A stretch of 64,000 nt of DNA from Methylobacterium sp. NMS14P (GCF_028583545.1 NZ_CP087106.1:5563001-5627000), one strand, 5' to 3'; positions 1 to 9,027 are shown, counted from the first letter of the stretch. Notes: generated by a model not told the origin, from the letters alone. Numbers and translations are program-made.

Positions 1-289
1 TGAACCCGATCACGGCGGCCGGGAAGGCGTCGATCAGGATGCCGGCGCTCGGCAGGCCGTAGAAGATCACGAACAGCTGCACGAGGAGCGGCGTGCCCCG
101 GAAGATCCACACGTAGAACCAGGCCAGGGCCGCCAGGGGCCGGGGCGCGAACAGGCGCACGAGGGCGGTCCCGAGTCCCAGCGCGAGGCCCAGCGCGAAG
201 GTGATGAGCGTCAGCGGCACGGTGAAGCGCAGGCCGGCCGCGAGCAGCGGCCCCAGCGACTGGAGCATGAGGTCGAGCCAGTGCGGCAC
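1..289 (-). CDS. Polar amino-acid ABC transporter permease (3' part off the window)
   Basis: The N-terminal part of an inner-membrane permease of the HisM/GlnP type, cut by the window edge. The first ~96 residues are visible. They hold a first hydrophobic helix (about residues 12-33) followed by the signature region with IFRGTPLLVQLF, which is typical of amino-acid ABC permeases. I chose GTG at 289 because a TAGGAG-like ribosome binding site lies upstream; an in-frame ATG at 268 is the alternative. It lies 93 bases downstream of the binding-protein gene on the same strand, so the two are probably one operon. The substrate class (polar or basic amino acid) is inferred from the family only. Confidence 0.85.
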   Translation of the reverse strand, partial: MPHWLDLMLQSLGPLLAAGLRFTVPLTLITFALGLALGLGTALVRLFAPRPLAALAWFYVWIFRGTPLLVQLFVIFYGLPSAGILIDAFPAAVIGF

Positions 290-382
290 GGGGCGGCGTC
301 TCCTACCGGGCGATCGAAGCGAGGGGCTGTACGGGATCGGCGCCCGGGCGGGACTCGTCCGGGCGGACCCTCTGCGGACGGG

Positions 383-1168
383 TTACTTGGAGACGTCGGC
401 CCCGAAGTACTTCTGGGCGATCGCCGCGTAGCTGCCGTCGGCCCTGATCGCCTCCAGCGCCTTGTCGATCGCGGCCTTCAGCCCCGGGTTGTTCTTGCGC
501 ATGATGATCCCGGAGGCGTCCGCGTCGGCCTGCTCGGCGGCGATCTTCACGGGGGCGTTCGGCTTCTGCTTGTGGAAGTCCAGGAACGACAGGCTGTCGT
601 TGACGGTGGCGTCGGCGCGGCCGGTGAGGACGAGCTGGATCGACTGGTCGAAGCCGTCCGTCCCGACGAGTTCGGCGCCGGACTGCTCGGCGAGGCGCGC
701 GAAGTTGCTGGAGAGGCTCTGGGCGGCCTTCCTGCCCTTGAGGTCGGCGAAGGACTTGATGTCGGATCGGTCCGCCCGGGTGATCAGCACGGCCCGGGCG
801 CGGATGTAGGGCTCGGAGAAGTCGAACTTCGCCCGCCGTTCCTTTGTGATGCCGACCTGGTTGATCACCACGTCGTAGCGCTTGCCGTCGAGGCCGGCGA
901 TCAGCCCGTCCCACTTGCCCTCGAGGAATTGCGGCGTGACGCCCAGCTGCTCGGCGACCTTGCGGCCGATCTCGACGTCGAAGCCGACGAGCTGCCCGGA
1001 CGCGTCGTGGAACGTGAAGGGCGCGTAGGTGCCCTCGGTGCCGATGCGCAGGGTCTTGGCGGCGCGAATCGCGTCGAGATCGTCGGCCCGCGCGGGCGCG
1101 GCGAAGGGCACGGCGAGGAGCGTAGCGACGACGAGGGCCGCGACGCGGCCGGCGGAGAAGAATCTCAT
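383..1168 (-). CDS. Amino-acid ABC transporter periplasmic binding protein
   Basis: A family 3 (polar amino acid) solute-binding protein of 261 residues that would capture ligand in the periplasm for the adjacent permease. The start at 1168 gives a clean signal peptide (MRFFSAGRVAALVVATLLAV, with cleavage near APARA-DD). A longer in-frame start at 1240 would bury this signal and was rejected. The mature protein opens with LRIGTEGTYAPFTFHD and has the YDVVINQVGIT segment typical of the family. The C-terminus ends with AIAQKYFGADVSK, as in many cystine- or glutamine-type binding proteins. The exact ligand cannot be read from the sequence. Confidence 0.9.
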   Translation of the reverse strand: MRFFSAGRVAALVVATLLAVPFAAPARADDLDAIRAAKTLRIGTEGTYAPFTFHDASGQLVGFDVEIGRKVAEQLGVTPQFLEGKWDGLIAGLDGKRYDVVINQVGITKERRAKFDFSEPYIRARAVLITRADRSDIKSFADLKGRKAAQSLSSNFARLAEQSGAELVGTDGFDQSIQLVLTGRADATVNDSLSFLDFHKQKPNAPVKIAAEQADADASGIIMRKNNPGLKAAIDKALEAIRADGSYAAIAQKYFGADVSK

Positions 1169-1407
1169 TACAGTAGACCTCGAAAAGAAAGCGCTGTTCT
1201 CGCGCGGTCGCCGGGCATGATCTCGACGGTCGATCGACAAAGCAAAGAAGATCTTGGCCGTACAGGAAAGCCGGTGGGCTTGTCGACAGCGCGGTGCGCG
1301 CGGTCCGGAACGCGCCAGGACCGAGGCCGCGTGCTAAGAGGCGGCCGGATCCCGCCCACGGACACGGCCGTCCGCCGGGATGCCCGATCCCGGCAGAAGG
1401 ACCGCGC

Positions 1408-2334
1408 ATGACCTCCTCCGTCCCCGCCTATCGCGGCGTCTTCCCGGTCGCCCCCACGGTCTTCGACGCCGCGGGCGCCCTCGACCTCGACGGGCAGCGT
1501 CGGGCCGTCGACTTCATGATCGACGCCGGCAGCCAGGGCCTGTGCATCCTGGCCAACTTCTCCGAGCAGTTCGTCCTCACCGACGACGAGCGCGAGCGGG
1601 TGATGCACGCCGTGCTGGAGCACGTGGCCGGCCGCGTGCCGGTGATCGTGACGACGACGCACTTCGCCACGCAGGTCTGCGCCGAGCGCTCGCGCCGCGC
1701 CCAGGAGGCCGGCGCCGCGATGGTGATGATCATGCCGCCCTATCACGGCGCCACGATCCGCGTGCCGGAGCTCGGCCTCTTCGACTTCTTCCGCGCGGTC
1801 TCGGACGCGATCTCGATCCCGATCATGATCCAGGACGCGCCGGTGGCGGGCACGCCGCTGTCGGCGCCGCTCCTTGCGCGCATGGCCCGGGAGATCGCCA
1901 ACGTCGCCTACTTCAAGATCGAGACCGCGGGCGCCGCGTCCAAGCTCCGCGAGCTGATCGCGCTCGGCGGCGACGCCGTCGTGGGCCCGTGGGACGGCGA
2001 GGAGGCGATCACCCTGATGGCCGACCTCGACGCCGGCGCGACGGGTGCGATGACCGGCGGCGGCTACCCGGACGGCATCCGCCAGATCACCGACGCCTAC
2101 GCGGCCGGCCGCCGGGACGAGGCGATGGACGCCTACGCGCGCTGGCTGCCGCTGATCAACTACGAGAACCGGCAGTGCGGCCTGCTCGCCTGCAAGGCGC
2201 TGATGGCCGAGGGCGGGGTCATCGCGAGCGAGACCGCGCGGCTGCCGATCCAGCCCCTGCACCCGGCGACGCGGGCCGGCCTGATCGAGCTCGCCCGGCG
2301 GAACGACGCGCTGGTCCTGCGCTGGGGCCGCTGA
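1408..2334 (+). CDS. araD: L-2-keto-3-deoxyarabonate dehydratase (DapA superfamily)
   Basis: A 308-residue class I aldolase-fold protein. Lys170 in AYFKIET is the Schiff-base lysine. The usual catalytic Tyr region reads MPPYHGAT rather than the PYY of DapA, so this is not dihydrodipicolinate synthase. From memory the sequence closely tracks the Azospirillum enzyme that converts L-2-keto-3-deoxyarabonate to alpha-ketoglutarate semialdehyde in non-phosphorylative L-arabinose oxidation (shared blocks ILANFSEQF, VTTTH, GPWDGEEAI, TGAMTGGGYPDGI). The start at 1408 has AGAAGGA just upstream; the reading frame extends upstream of it without a good site. No other arabinose gene is visible nearby. Function is inferred from resemblance. 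Confidence 0.8.
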   Translation: MTSSVPAYRGVFPVAPTVFDAAGALDLDGQRRAVDFMIDAGSQGLCILANFSEQFVLTDDERERVMHAVLEHVAGRVPVIVTTTHFATQVCAERSRRAQEAGAAMVMIMPPYHGATIRVPELGLFDFFRAVSDAISIPIMIQDAPVAGTPLSAPLLARMAREIANVAYFKIETAGAASKLRELIALGGDAVVGPWDGEEAITLMADLDAGATGAMTGGGYPDGIRQITDAYAAGRRDEAMDAYARWLPLINYENRQCGLLACKALMAEGGVIASETARLPIQPLHPATRAGLIELARRNDALVLRWGR

Positions 2335-2350
2335 GCCGCCCCCGCCCGAC

Positions 2351-3571
2351 TCAGTGCGCCGCCGCGGCCGGCGCCCGGGTCCCGAGCACGCCCGCGAGCC
2401 GGCGCACCGCCTCCCGCGCCAGGTCCGGGCTGATGGCGAAGCACATCCGCACCAGACCCTCGCCCTCGGGCCCGAAGGCGGTGCCCGGCGCCACGCCGAC
2501 CTTGGCCTCCCGCAGCAGGCGCAGCGCCAGGTCGAGGCTCGGCTCGTCGCCGCCCATCCGGGCCATGAGGTAGAAGGCCCCGTCCGGCGGCGCGACCGTG
2601 ACACCCGGCAGGCGCGACAGCCCCTCCACCAGGATCGCCCGGGCCTCGGCGCAGCGGTCCACCATCGTGCGGATGAAGCCGTCGCCCTCCTCGAGGGCCG
2701 CGATGCAGGCGTGCTGGACGAAGGTCGGGATCGAGGTGGTGCTGTACTGCCCGAGCTTGGCGAAGGTCGGCGCGAGGCCGCGGGGATAGATCACCCAGCC
2801 GGCCCGCCAGCCGGTCATCGCCCAGTTCTTCGAGAAGGTGTTGGTCACGATCAGCCGGTCGTCCTCGGTGCAGATCTGCAGGAAGGACGGCGCGATCCGG
2901 TTGCCGTAGGTGAAGTGGGCGTAGACCTCGTCCGAGAGGATCCAGAGGCCGCGCTCCCGGGCGAGGTCGCGCAGGGCCGTCATCTCGGCGCGCGGCATGG
3001 TCCAGCCGGTCGGGTTCGAGGGCGAGTTCACCATGATCACCCGGGTGCGCGGCGTGATCGCGGCCGCGATGTCGGCGAGCGGCAGCGCGAAGCGCCCGTC
3101 TGGCAGGCGGCGGTACGGCACCGTCACCGGCACGCCGCCGGCGATGCGGACCGCCTCGCCGAGATTGGGCCAGGCCGGGGAGGGGATGATCATCTCGTCG
3201 CCCGGCTCCAGCAGAACCTGGGCCGCCTGCATGATCGCGTTCATGCCGCCCGCCGTGACGCCGAACCGGTCCGGCGGGATCTCCACGCCCCAGTGGCGGG
3301 CGTGGTAGGCCCCGAGCGCCGCGCGCAGCGCCGGCAGCCCCAGCGACGTGGTGTAGCGGGTGTGCCCGGCCAGCATCGCCCGGTGCGCGGCCTCGACGAT
3401 GAAGGGCGGCGTCGGCAGGTCGCCCTCGCCGATCCACAGCTTCACCACCTCCGGGTCGTCCCGCCCGCGATCCGCCACGAGGCCGATCTGGCTCGTGCCG
3501 ATGCCGCGGATGCGCGCCGAGAGCGCGGCGGCGAGATCGGCGGGCGCGGCGGAGACGAGGGTGTCGGCCAT
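2351..3571 (-). CDS. Class I/II pyridoxal-phosphate aminotransferase
   Basis: A 406-residue fold-type I aminotransferase, cytoplasmic. The key residues are present: SPSNPTG (Asn186), DEVY (Asp214, Tyr217), the PLP lysine Lys248 in NTFSKNWAMTGWRAGW, and a C-terminal arginine region (VRMCFAIS) for the substrate carboxylate. It resembles aspartate- or aromatic-type transaminases, but the substrate is not determinable. It converges on the dehydratase gene (16 bases between stops), so the two are not one operon. An AGGAG motif lies a little far upstream of the ATG, so the start is likely but not certain. Confidence 0.88.
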   Translation of the reverse strand: MADTLVSAAPADLAAALSARIRGIGTSQIGLVADRGRDDPEVVKLWIGEGDLPTPPFIVEAAHRAMLAGHTRYTTSLGLPALRAALGAYHARHWGVEIPPDRFGVTAGGMNAIMQAAQVLLEPGDEMIIPSPAWPNLGEAVRIAGGVPVTVPYRRLPDGRFALPLADIAAAITPRTRVIMVNSPSNPTGWTMPRAEMTALRDLARERGLWILSDEVYAHFTYGNRIAPSFLQICTEDDRLIVTNTFSKNWAMTGWRAGWVIYPRGLAPTFAKLGQYSTTSIPTFVQHACIAALEEGDGFIRTMVDRCAEARAILVEGLSRLPGVTVAPPDGAFYLMARMGGDEPSLDLALRLLREAKVGVAPGTAFGPEGEGLVRMCFAISPDLAREAVRRLAGVLGTRAPAAAAH

Positions 3572-3778
3572 GGCGGCGCGTGCTCTCCTTGCGTCGGGAC
3601 GCGGCGTGCCGTCGCGCGGCGCGCGTCCAGGGGCCTGCCCGACCTGTAGGGAATGCCCCGACCCTGACGCGTTCGGGCGCGGACGTCCAGACCCCCGGTG
3701 CCCGGATCACTCTCGGATGCCGGCGCCCGCGCCGGCGCGCGCGGCCGGGCGGTGCGCGGGCTGCAGTTTTTTTCGACT

Positions 3779-3796
3779 TTTCAGATATTTCTGAAA
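3779..3796. promoter_or_regulatory. 18-bp perfect palindrome in the promoter of the bd oxidase operon
   Basis: TTTCAGA-TATT-TCTGAAA, 7-bp perfect arms with a 4-bp spacer. It sits in an AT-rich patch that stands out from the GC-rich surroundings. A possible -10 (TATACG, 3801-3806) lies just downstream, and the corresponding -35 position would fall inside the left arm. A bound protein would therefore block RNA polymerase. The best local candidate to bind it is the GbsR/MarR-type regulator encoded at the end of the same operon; this is inference. Confidence 0.6.
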
Positions 3797-3836
3797 TTGC
3801 TATACGCCGAGTCGCGCCCAGAGCCGGAGGCCCGAC

Positions 3837-5255
3837 GTGCTCGCCAACCTCGATCCCCTGATCCTCGCCCGCGTCCAGTTCGGGTTCACGGTGGCCTTCC
3901 ACATCGTGTTCCCGGCCTTCTCGATCGGCCTCGCGAGCTTCCTCGCCGTGCTGGAGGGGCTCTGGCTCGCCACCGGGCGCCAGGTCTTCCTGGACCTGTT
4001 CAAGTACTGGCTGAAGATCTTCGCCATCGCCTTCGCGATGGGCGTCGTGTCCGGGCTGGTGATGTCCTACCAGTTCGGCACGAACTGGTCGGTCTTCTCG
4101 GACAAGACCGGCCCGGTGCTGGGCCCGATGATGGCCTACGAGGTGCTCTCGGCCTTCTTCCTCGAGGCGGGCTTCCTCGGCGTGATGCTGTTCGGGATGC
4201 GCAAGGTCGGGCCGCGGCTGCACTTCGCGGCGACGCTGATGGTGGCGGTCGGGACCTGCTTCTCGGCGTTCTGGATCCTGGCGGTGAACTCGTGGATGCA
4301 GACGCCGGCGGGCTACGGCACGAACGCCGAGGGCCAGTTCGTGCCGCTGGACTGGTGGGCGATCGTGTTCAACCCGTCCTTCCCGTACCGCCTCGTGCAC
4401 ATGGTGCTGGCCGCCTACCTCACGACGGCCCTGGTGGTGGGCGCGGTCGGCGCGTGGCACCTGCTGCGCGACCGGGCCAACCCGGCCGCCCGGACGATGT
4501 TCTCGATGGCGATGTGGATGGCCGCCCTGGTCGCGCCGGTCCAGATCCTCGCGGGCGACGCGCACGGCCTCAACACCCTGGAGCACCAGCCCGCCAAGGT
4601 CATGGCCATGGAGGGCCACTTCCGGAGCCACCCGGACGGCGCGCCGCTGGTGCTGTTCGGCCTGCCCGATCAGGAGGCCGGCACCGTGCGCTACGCGGTC
4701 GAGATCCCGAAGCTGTCGTCGCTGGTGCTGAAGCACGCCCTCGACGCGCCCCTGAAGGGGCTCGACAGCCTGCCGCGGTCGGAATGGCCGCCGGTGCCGA
4801 TCGTGTTCTGGTCGTTCCGCATCATGGTCGGCCTCGGCATGCTGATGCTGCTCCTGGGCGCCCTCAGCCTCCTCGCCCGCTGGCGCGGCACCCTCTACGC
4901 GTGGCGCCCGCTGCACCGCTTCGCGGTGGCCATGGGCCCGGCGGGCTTCGTGGCGGTGCTGGCCGGCTGGATCACCACCGAGGTCGGGCGCCAGCCCTAC
5001 ACGGTCTACGGCCTGCTGCGCACGGCGCAGTCGGCCTCGCCGCTGCACGCGCCGGCGGTGGCGGCCTCGCTCACCGCCTTCGTGGTGATCTACTTCGCGG
5101 TCTTCGCCATGGGCACCGGCTACATCCTGCGCCTGATGGGCCAGCCCCCGCATGCCGGCGAGAGCGGGATCGAGCCCGGCGCACCGATCCGGACGGCGGG
5201 CATCACGCCCGCCCCGGCGATCGATCCCGACCGTCACCTCCAGCCGGCCGAGTGA
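3837..5255 (+). CDS. cioA: Cytochrome bd-type (cyanide-insensitive) quinol oxidase subunit I
   Basis: A 472-residue inner-membrane protein, the haem-bearing subunit of a bd-type terminal oxidase that oxidises quinol and reduces O2 to water. Haem ligand candidates are His22 (AFHIVF), His188 (RLVHMV) and Met330 (FRIMVGLG), which match the E. coli pattern of His19/His186/Met393. The Q-loop is short and the GRQPYTVYG block is conserved, as in the CIO subfamily. It starts at GTG 3837 with CCGGAGG seven bases upstream. Subunit II follows 7 bases after the stop. About nine transmembrane helices are expected. Confidence 0.95.
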   Translation: MLANLDPLILARVQFGFTVAFHIVFPAFSIGLASFLAVLEGLWLATGRQVFLDLFKYWLKIFAIAFAMGVVSGLVMSYQFGTNWSVFSDKTGPVLGPMMAYEVLSAFFLEAGFLGVMLFGMRKVGPRLHFAATLMVAVGTCFSAFWILAVNSWMQTPAGYGTNAEGQFVPLDWWAIVFNPSFPYRLVHMVLAAYLTTALVVGAVGAWHLLRDRANPAARTMFSMAMWMAALVAPVQILAGDAHGLNTLEHQPAKVMAMEGHFRSHPDGAPLVLFGLPDQEAGTVRYAVEIPKLSSLVLKHALDAPLKGLDSLPRSEWPPVPIVFWSFRIMVGLGMLMLLLGALSLLARWRGTLYAWRPLHRFAVAMGPAGFVAVLAGWITTEVGRQPYTVYGLLRTAQSASPLHAPAVAASLTAFVVIYFAVFAMGTGYILRLMGQPPHAGESGIEPGAPIRTAGITPAPAIDPDRHLQPAE

Positions 5256-5262
5256 GGGACCC

Positions 5263-6270
5263 ATGGCCTACAGCTTCGACCTCACGGTGATCTGGGCGCT
5301 CGTGATCGCGTTCGCGGTCTTCGCCTACATCGTCATGGACGGCTTCGATCTCGGCATCGGCCTCCTGTTCCCGGTCCTGCGGCCGGGCGCGGAGCGCGAC
5401 ACCGCCATGAACTCGGTCGCCCCGGTCTGGGACGGCAACGAGACCTGGCTGGTGCTGGGCGGCGGCGGCTTGTTCGCCGTCTTCCCGCTGGCCTACGCGG
5501 TGATCCTGCCGGCGCTCTACGCGCCGATCATCGCGATGCTGCTCGGGCTGATCTTCCGCGGCGTCGCCTTCGAGTTCCGCTGGCGCGATCCCCGCCACCG
5601 CGCCGCCTGGGACGTCGCCTTCGCGGGCGGGTCGCTGGTGGCGTCCCTCGCCCAGGGCATCACGCTGGGCGCGCTCCTGCAGGGCATCGCGGTCGAGGGG
5701 CGGGCCTATGCCGGCGGCTGGTGGGACTGGCTCACGCCCTTCAGCGTCCTCGTCGGCGCGAGCCTGGTCGTCGCCTACGCGCTGCTCGGGGCGACGTGGC
5801 TGGTGATGCGGACCGAGGGCCTGCTCCAGCTGCGGGCCCGGCGCCTGGCCCTGCGCCTCACCGCGGCGACGGTGGCGGCCATCGCCCTCGTCAGCGCGGT
5901 GACGCCGTTCCTCCAGGGCCGCTACTACGAGCGCTGGCTGGCGATGCCGAACGTGCTCGTCACCGCGCAGGTGCCGCTGCTCGTGGCGCTCGCGGCCTTC
6001 GCCCTGTGGCGCACCCTGCGGGGCGGCGCCGAGCGGGCGCCCTTCCTGATCGCGCTGGGGCTGTTCGCCCTGACCTTCGTGGGCCTGGGCATCAGCATCT
6101 TCCCCGACGTCGTGCCGGGCCGGATCACGATCTGGCAGGCTGCCGCCCCCGAGGCGAGCCAGATCTTCCTGCTCGCCGGCGCATCGGTATTGATCCCGAT
6201 CATACTCTCCTACACCGCGTACTCGTACTGGGTCTTCCGCGGCAAGGTCGACGCGCACGGATATCACTGA
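5263..6270 (+). CDS. cioB: Cytochrome bd-type quinol oxidase subunit II
   Basis: A 335-residue multi-spanning membrane protein that pairs with subunit I. The N-terminus carries the conserved block YIVMDGFDLGIG and then WDGNETWLVLGGGGLFAVFPLAY, diagnostic of CydB/CioB. ATG 5263 follows GTGAGGGACCC, with GAGGG as ribosome binding site; earlier in-frame starts lie inside subunit I. The stop TGA shares its last base with the ATG of the next small gene, so the three genes are translationally coupled. Confidence 0.95.
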   Translation: MAYSFDLTVIWALVIAFAVFAYIVMDGFDLGIGLLFPVLRPGAERDTAMNSVAPVWDGNETWLVLGGGGLFAVFPLAYAVILPALYAPIIAMLLGLIFRGVAFEFRWRDPRHRAAWDVAFAGGSLVASLAQGITLGALLQGIAVEGRAYAGGWWDWLTPFSVLVGASLVVAYALLGATWLVMRTEGLLQLRARRLALRLTAATVAAIALVSAVTPFLQGRYYERWLAMPNVLVTAQVPLLVALAAFALWRTLRGGAERAPFLIALGLFALTFVGLGISIFPDVVPGRITIWQAAAPEASQIFLLAGASVLIPIILSYTAYSYWVFRGKVDAHGYH

Positions 6271-6392
6271 TGGCACCCGCAGCAGCACAGCCCCTCTGGA
6301 AGCGCCTCGCGTGGTTCGCGGGGCTCTGGGCCTCGAGCATCGTCGGCCTCGGCTTCGTCGCGACGGTCCTCCGGTATTGGCTCAAGAGCTGA
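6270..6392 (+). CDS. DUF2474-type small membrane protein of the bd oxidase operon
   Basis: A 40-residue single-span protein (MAPAAAQPLWKRLAWFAG...). It has a basic N-terminus and one hydrophobic helix (about residues 13-33), and ends in RYWLKS. Small proteins of this kind follow cydB/cioB in many alphaproteobacteria and are thought to stabilise the oxidase, comparable with CydX. The overlap with cioB supports it as real despite its size. Confidence 0.85.
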   Translation: MAPAAAQPLWKRLAWFAGLWASSIVGLGFVATVLRYWLKS

Positions 6393-6440
6393 TAGACCGG
6401 GGGGCGCCCGCCTGACCTCTCCCCGCGTCGGATCCCTGCC

Positions 6441-7019
6441 GTGCAGCTGCCCCCGCTCGTCCAGACCTTCGTGCTGCATTTCGGCGAGATGGGCTCGCGC
6501 TGGGGCATCAACCGGACCGTGGGGCAGATCTACGCCCTGCTGTTCGTGGCCGAGCGGCCGCTCAACGCCGACGAGATCGTCGAGCGGCTCGGCGTGTCGC
6601 GCTCCAACGTCAGCATGGGCCTGAAGGAGCTCCAGGCCTGGAACCTCGTCCGGCTCCAGCACAGGCCCGGCGACCGGCGCGACTACTTCACGACGCCCGA
6701 GGACATCTGGCAGATCGTCCGCACGCTGGTCGAGGAGCGCAAGAAGCGCGAGGTCGACCCGACCCTGACCCTCCTGCGCGAGCTCCTGATGCAGGAGCCC
6801 GGGACCGAGGAGGAGCGGCACGCCCAGGCGCGCCTCCGGGAGATGCACGACCTCTTCGAGCTGTTCGCCGGCTGGTACGCGGACGTGCGCCGCCTCGACA
6901 CCGAGCGCCTCGTCCAGCTCCTGACCCTCGGCTCGAAGGTCCAGAAGGTGCTGGAGATGAAGGATCGCCTGACCCGCCTGCCGGGCCGGATCGGCGGCCG
7001 GTCGGCCAAGTCAGACTGA
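6441..7019 (+). CDS. GbsR/MarR family transcriptional regulator
   Basis: A 192-residue winged-helix DNA-binding protein. The helix-turn-helix reads LNADEIVERLGVSRSNVSMGLKEL (about residues 41-64), followed by a wing (HRPGDRRDYF) and a long helical C-terminal dimerisation half, as in GbsR/YvaV-like proteins. GTG 6441 is the only start that keeps the whole N-terminal helix. It lies 48 bases after the DUF2474 gene on the same strand and is probably cotranscribed. It is the natural candidate repressor for the palindrome at 3779-3796; the ligand is unknown. Confidence 0.88.
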   Translation: MQLPPLVQTFVLHFGEMGSRWGINRTVGQIYALLFVAERPLNADEIVERLGVSRSNVSMGLKELQAWNLVRLQHRPGDRRDYFTTPEDIWQIVRTLVEERKKREVDPTLTLLRELLMQEPGTEEERHAQARLREMHDLFELFAGWYADVRRLDTERLVQLLTLGSKVQKVLEMKDRLTRLPGRIGGRSAKSD

Positions 7020-7064
7020 GTCGGCCGGACTGAACCGCCCGGGCGCGCCGGGCGCGGTCCCCGC

Positions 7065-7760
7065 TCAGGCCTCGGCGAGCGCGCCCCGGTAGAGGGCGAT
7101 CAGAGAGGCGCCGACATGCTCGATGTGGCGCCGCAGGCACGCGGCCGCCGCGTCGAACGTGCGGGCCTCGCACAGGGCCAGGATCTGCGCGTGCTCGCTG
7201 ACCGCGCGGGTCGCGTCCTCGGAGGTCGAGATCTGCAGCCGCGTCGGCCGCTCGCAATCCTGCAGGAGCGCGGACACGATCGCCAGGGACCGCGGCCGGC
7301 CGGCGTGCCGGATCAGGTCGAGGTGGAAGCGGCTGTTCAGGTCGCCCCACCGGAGGACCTGACCGGTCTCCAGCGCCGCGCCGTACTCCTTGGAGAGGGC
7401 GTCGAGATCGCGGATGTCGTCGGGGGTCAGGTGCGGGGCCGAGAGCAGGAGCAGTTGCGGCTCGAGCTGGACGCGCAGCTGGAAGATGTCCTCGACCTCC
7501 TGCAGCGACAGGCCCGTCACGACCGCCCCGCGATGCGGCATGATCCGCACGAGCTTGCTGGCTTCCAGCTGCAGCAGGGCTTCGCGAACCGGGATCCGGC
7601 TGATCCCGAATTCCTCCGCCAGGGCGTCCTGGCGCAACTGCACCCCCGGCGGCAGATCCCCGTTCAGGATCTGCTCGCGCAGCGAGTCGGCGACGGCCGC
7701 CGCCACGGTCTTGTGCCGCAATCGGTCGGGTGCGGGGCGTCCGGGGACCGCAGGGGACAT
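7065..7760 (-). CDS. GntR family regulator with FCD ligand domain
   Basis: A 231-residue protein. The N-terminal winged helix (VAAAVADSLREQILNGDLPPG, then LAEEFGISRIPVREALLQLE) is followed by an all-helical FCD domain. Metal or ligand histidines are visible in SRFHLDLIRHAG and CLRRHIEHV. The ATG at 7760 was chosen because it places the palindrome at 7779-7792 in the untranslated leader; an in-frame ATG at 7802 would cover the palindrome. FCD regulators usually answer to small organic acids or sugar acids. The target is likely its own gene plus an unidentified locus. Confidence 0.88.
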   Translation of the reverse strand: MSPAVPGRPAPDRLRHKTVAAAVADSLREQILNGDLPPGVQLRQDALAEEFGISRIPVREALLQLEASKLVRIMPHRGAVVTGLSLQEVEDIFQLRVQLEPQLLLLSAPHLTPDDIRDLDALSKEYGAALETGQVLRWGDLNSRFHLDLIRHAGRPRSLAIVSALLQDCERPTRLQISTSEDATRAVSEHAQILALCEARTFDAAAACLRRHIEHVGASLIALYRGALAEA

Positions 7761-7778
7761 CAACGCCTCAGGGAAACC

Positions 7779-7792
7779 GTATACAATTATAC
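7779..7792. promoter_or_regulatory. Probable GntR/FCD operator (GTATACAATTATAC)
   Basis: A 14-bp inverted repeat, GTATA-CAAT-TATAC, with perfect 5-bp arms, 18 bases upstream of the ATG of the GntR gene. The ATTGTATAC core (minus strand) is of the kind often bound by FCD-type GntR proteins. Its position fits negative autoregulation. Confidence 0.55.
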
Positions 7793-8051
7793 AGGACTCC
7801 CTCATGCCTGGAAAACGCGCGCCTGTCCAATGCCAGATTGTCCTAAATAAACCTGAGGTTAGTTCGTCCGCGCGTCTGCACCTTGGAGGTCGGCCGCGTG
7901 CGCCGTTCGGGACCTGCGCCCGCAAGGAACAGGCCGCGGCGGCGACGCGCCTGTCTTCGCCGATATCGCACCGGCGCGAATACGGCACTGATCCAAGTGA
8001 ATGACGGCCCTGGATCCGAAACCGGCGTCGCGCCGGGCACCGTTGCGGGGC

Positions 8052-8990
8052 CTATCTGTCCGCTAGGTCGCGCCGATGCTGCGGGGCGGCCCAGGGCGCC
8101 TGACCGAGGGTCTGGGCGAGATGGGCGATCAGGGCCGTGACCCGCGCCGGACGCGGATCGCCCGGCGGCGTGACGAGGTGCAGGGCGATCGGCGGCGGCG
8201 ACCAGTCCGGCAGCACCCGCTCGAGGCGCCCGGATTCGAGGTCGTCCCAGATCATGAAGTCGGGTTGCAGGGCGAGGCCGAGGCCGGCCCGCAGCGCCGG
8301 CGCCAGGGCCTCGGCGTTGTTCGCCCGAAGCTGACCCGCCGGCACCACGACGGCCTCCGCGCCGCTCCCGTCCACGAATCGCCAGCGGTCGGGTGTCGGC
8401 AGGTAGGCGTAGCCGAGGCAGGTGTGGTGGACGAGGTCGTCCGGGTGCTCGGGCCGGCCGTGCCGGTCGAGATAGGCGGGGGTGGCGACCAGCGAGCGGC
8501 GGACGTCGCAGAGCCGGCGCGCGCGCAGGGAGGAATCGGGCAGGGCCGCGATGCGCAGCCCGATGTCGAACCCGCCGCCGACGAGGTCGACGACCGCGTC
8601 CGACAGGTGGAGATCCACCGACACGGCCGGATACTCCCGGAGGAAGGGCGGCAGGATCGGCGCCACGTGCATCACCCCGAAGGTCATCGGCGCCGCGAGC
8701 CGCACGAGGCCGCGCGGCTCCGCGGCACCGGCCGTGGCGAGGGCTTCCGCGGCCTCGCCCTCGGCCAGGATGCGCGCGGCGCCGTCCTTGGCGGCCTGCC
8801 CGGCCTCGGTGAGGGCGAGCTTCCGCGACGTGCGGTTGAACAGGCGGGCGCCGATCCGGAGTTCGAGCCGGCTCACCGCCTTCGAGACCGTGGCTTTCGA
8901 CAGGCCGAGCTCCGCGGCGGCGCGCCCGAAGGAGCCGGTCTCCACCACCTTGGCGAACACGGCCCAGGCCTCGAAATCGGGCAGTCTCAT
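8052..8990 (-). CDS. LysR family transcriptional regulator
   Basis: A 312-residue protein. The N-terminal winged helix ([32 protein letters not shown]) is followed by a periplasmic-binding-protein-like effector domain ([24 protein letters not shown], then [11 protein letters not shown]). I prefer ATG 8990 (MRLPDFEAW) over the upstream ATG at 9020, because the latter lies inside the inverted repeat 9002-9027, which looks like the operator. The gene is divergent from the dioxygenase operon, the usual LysR arrangement, so it probably controls that operon in response to a quinone-like or aromatic electrophile (inference). Confidence 0.9.
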   Translation of the reverse strand: MRLPDFEAWAVFAKVVETGSFGRAAAELGLSKATVSKAVSRLELRIGARLFNRTSRKLALTEAGQAAKDGAARILAEGEAAEALATAGAAEPRGLVRLAAPMTFGVMHVAPILPPFLREYPAVSVDLHLSDAVVDLVGGGFDIGLRIAALPDSSLRARRLCDVRRSLVATPAYLDRHGRPEHPDDLVHHTCLGYAYLPTPDRWRFVDGSGAEAVVVPAGQLRANNAEALAPALRAGLGLALQPDFMIWDDLESGRLERVLPDWSPPPIALHLVTPPGDPRPARVTALIAHLAQTLGQAPWAAPQHRRDLADR

Positions 8991-9001
8991 CGGTTGCTTC
9001 C

Positions 9002-9027
9002 AGAAACGATAGGTTTCCATCGTTTCT
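9002..9027. promoter_or_regulatory. 26-bp inverted repeat, probable LysR operator
   Basis: Arms AGAAACGAT and ATCGTTTCT are perfect complements of 9 bp, separated by 8 bp. The site lies between the LysR gene and the divergent dioxygenase operon, the position expected for a LysR-type operator controlling both directions. Confidence 0.65.

Noticed and set aside
2160..5264. 1034-residue minus-strand frame across the aminotransferase and cioA
   Set aside because: Shadow frame; the real proteins have complete active-site motifs.
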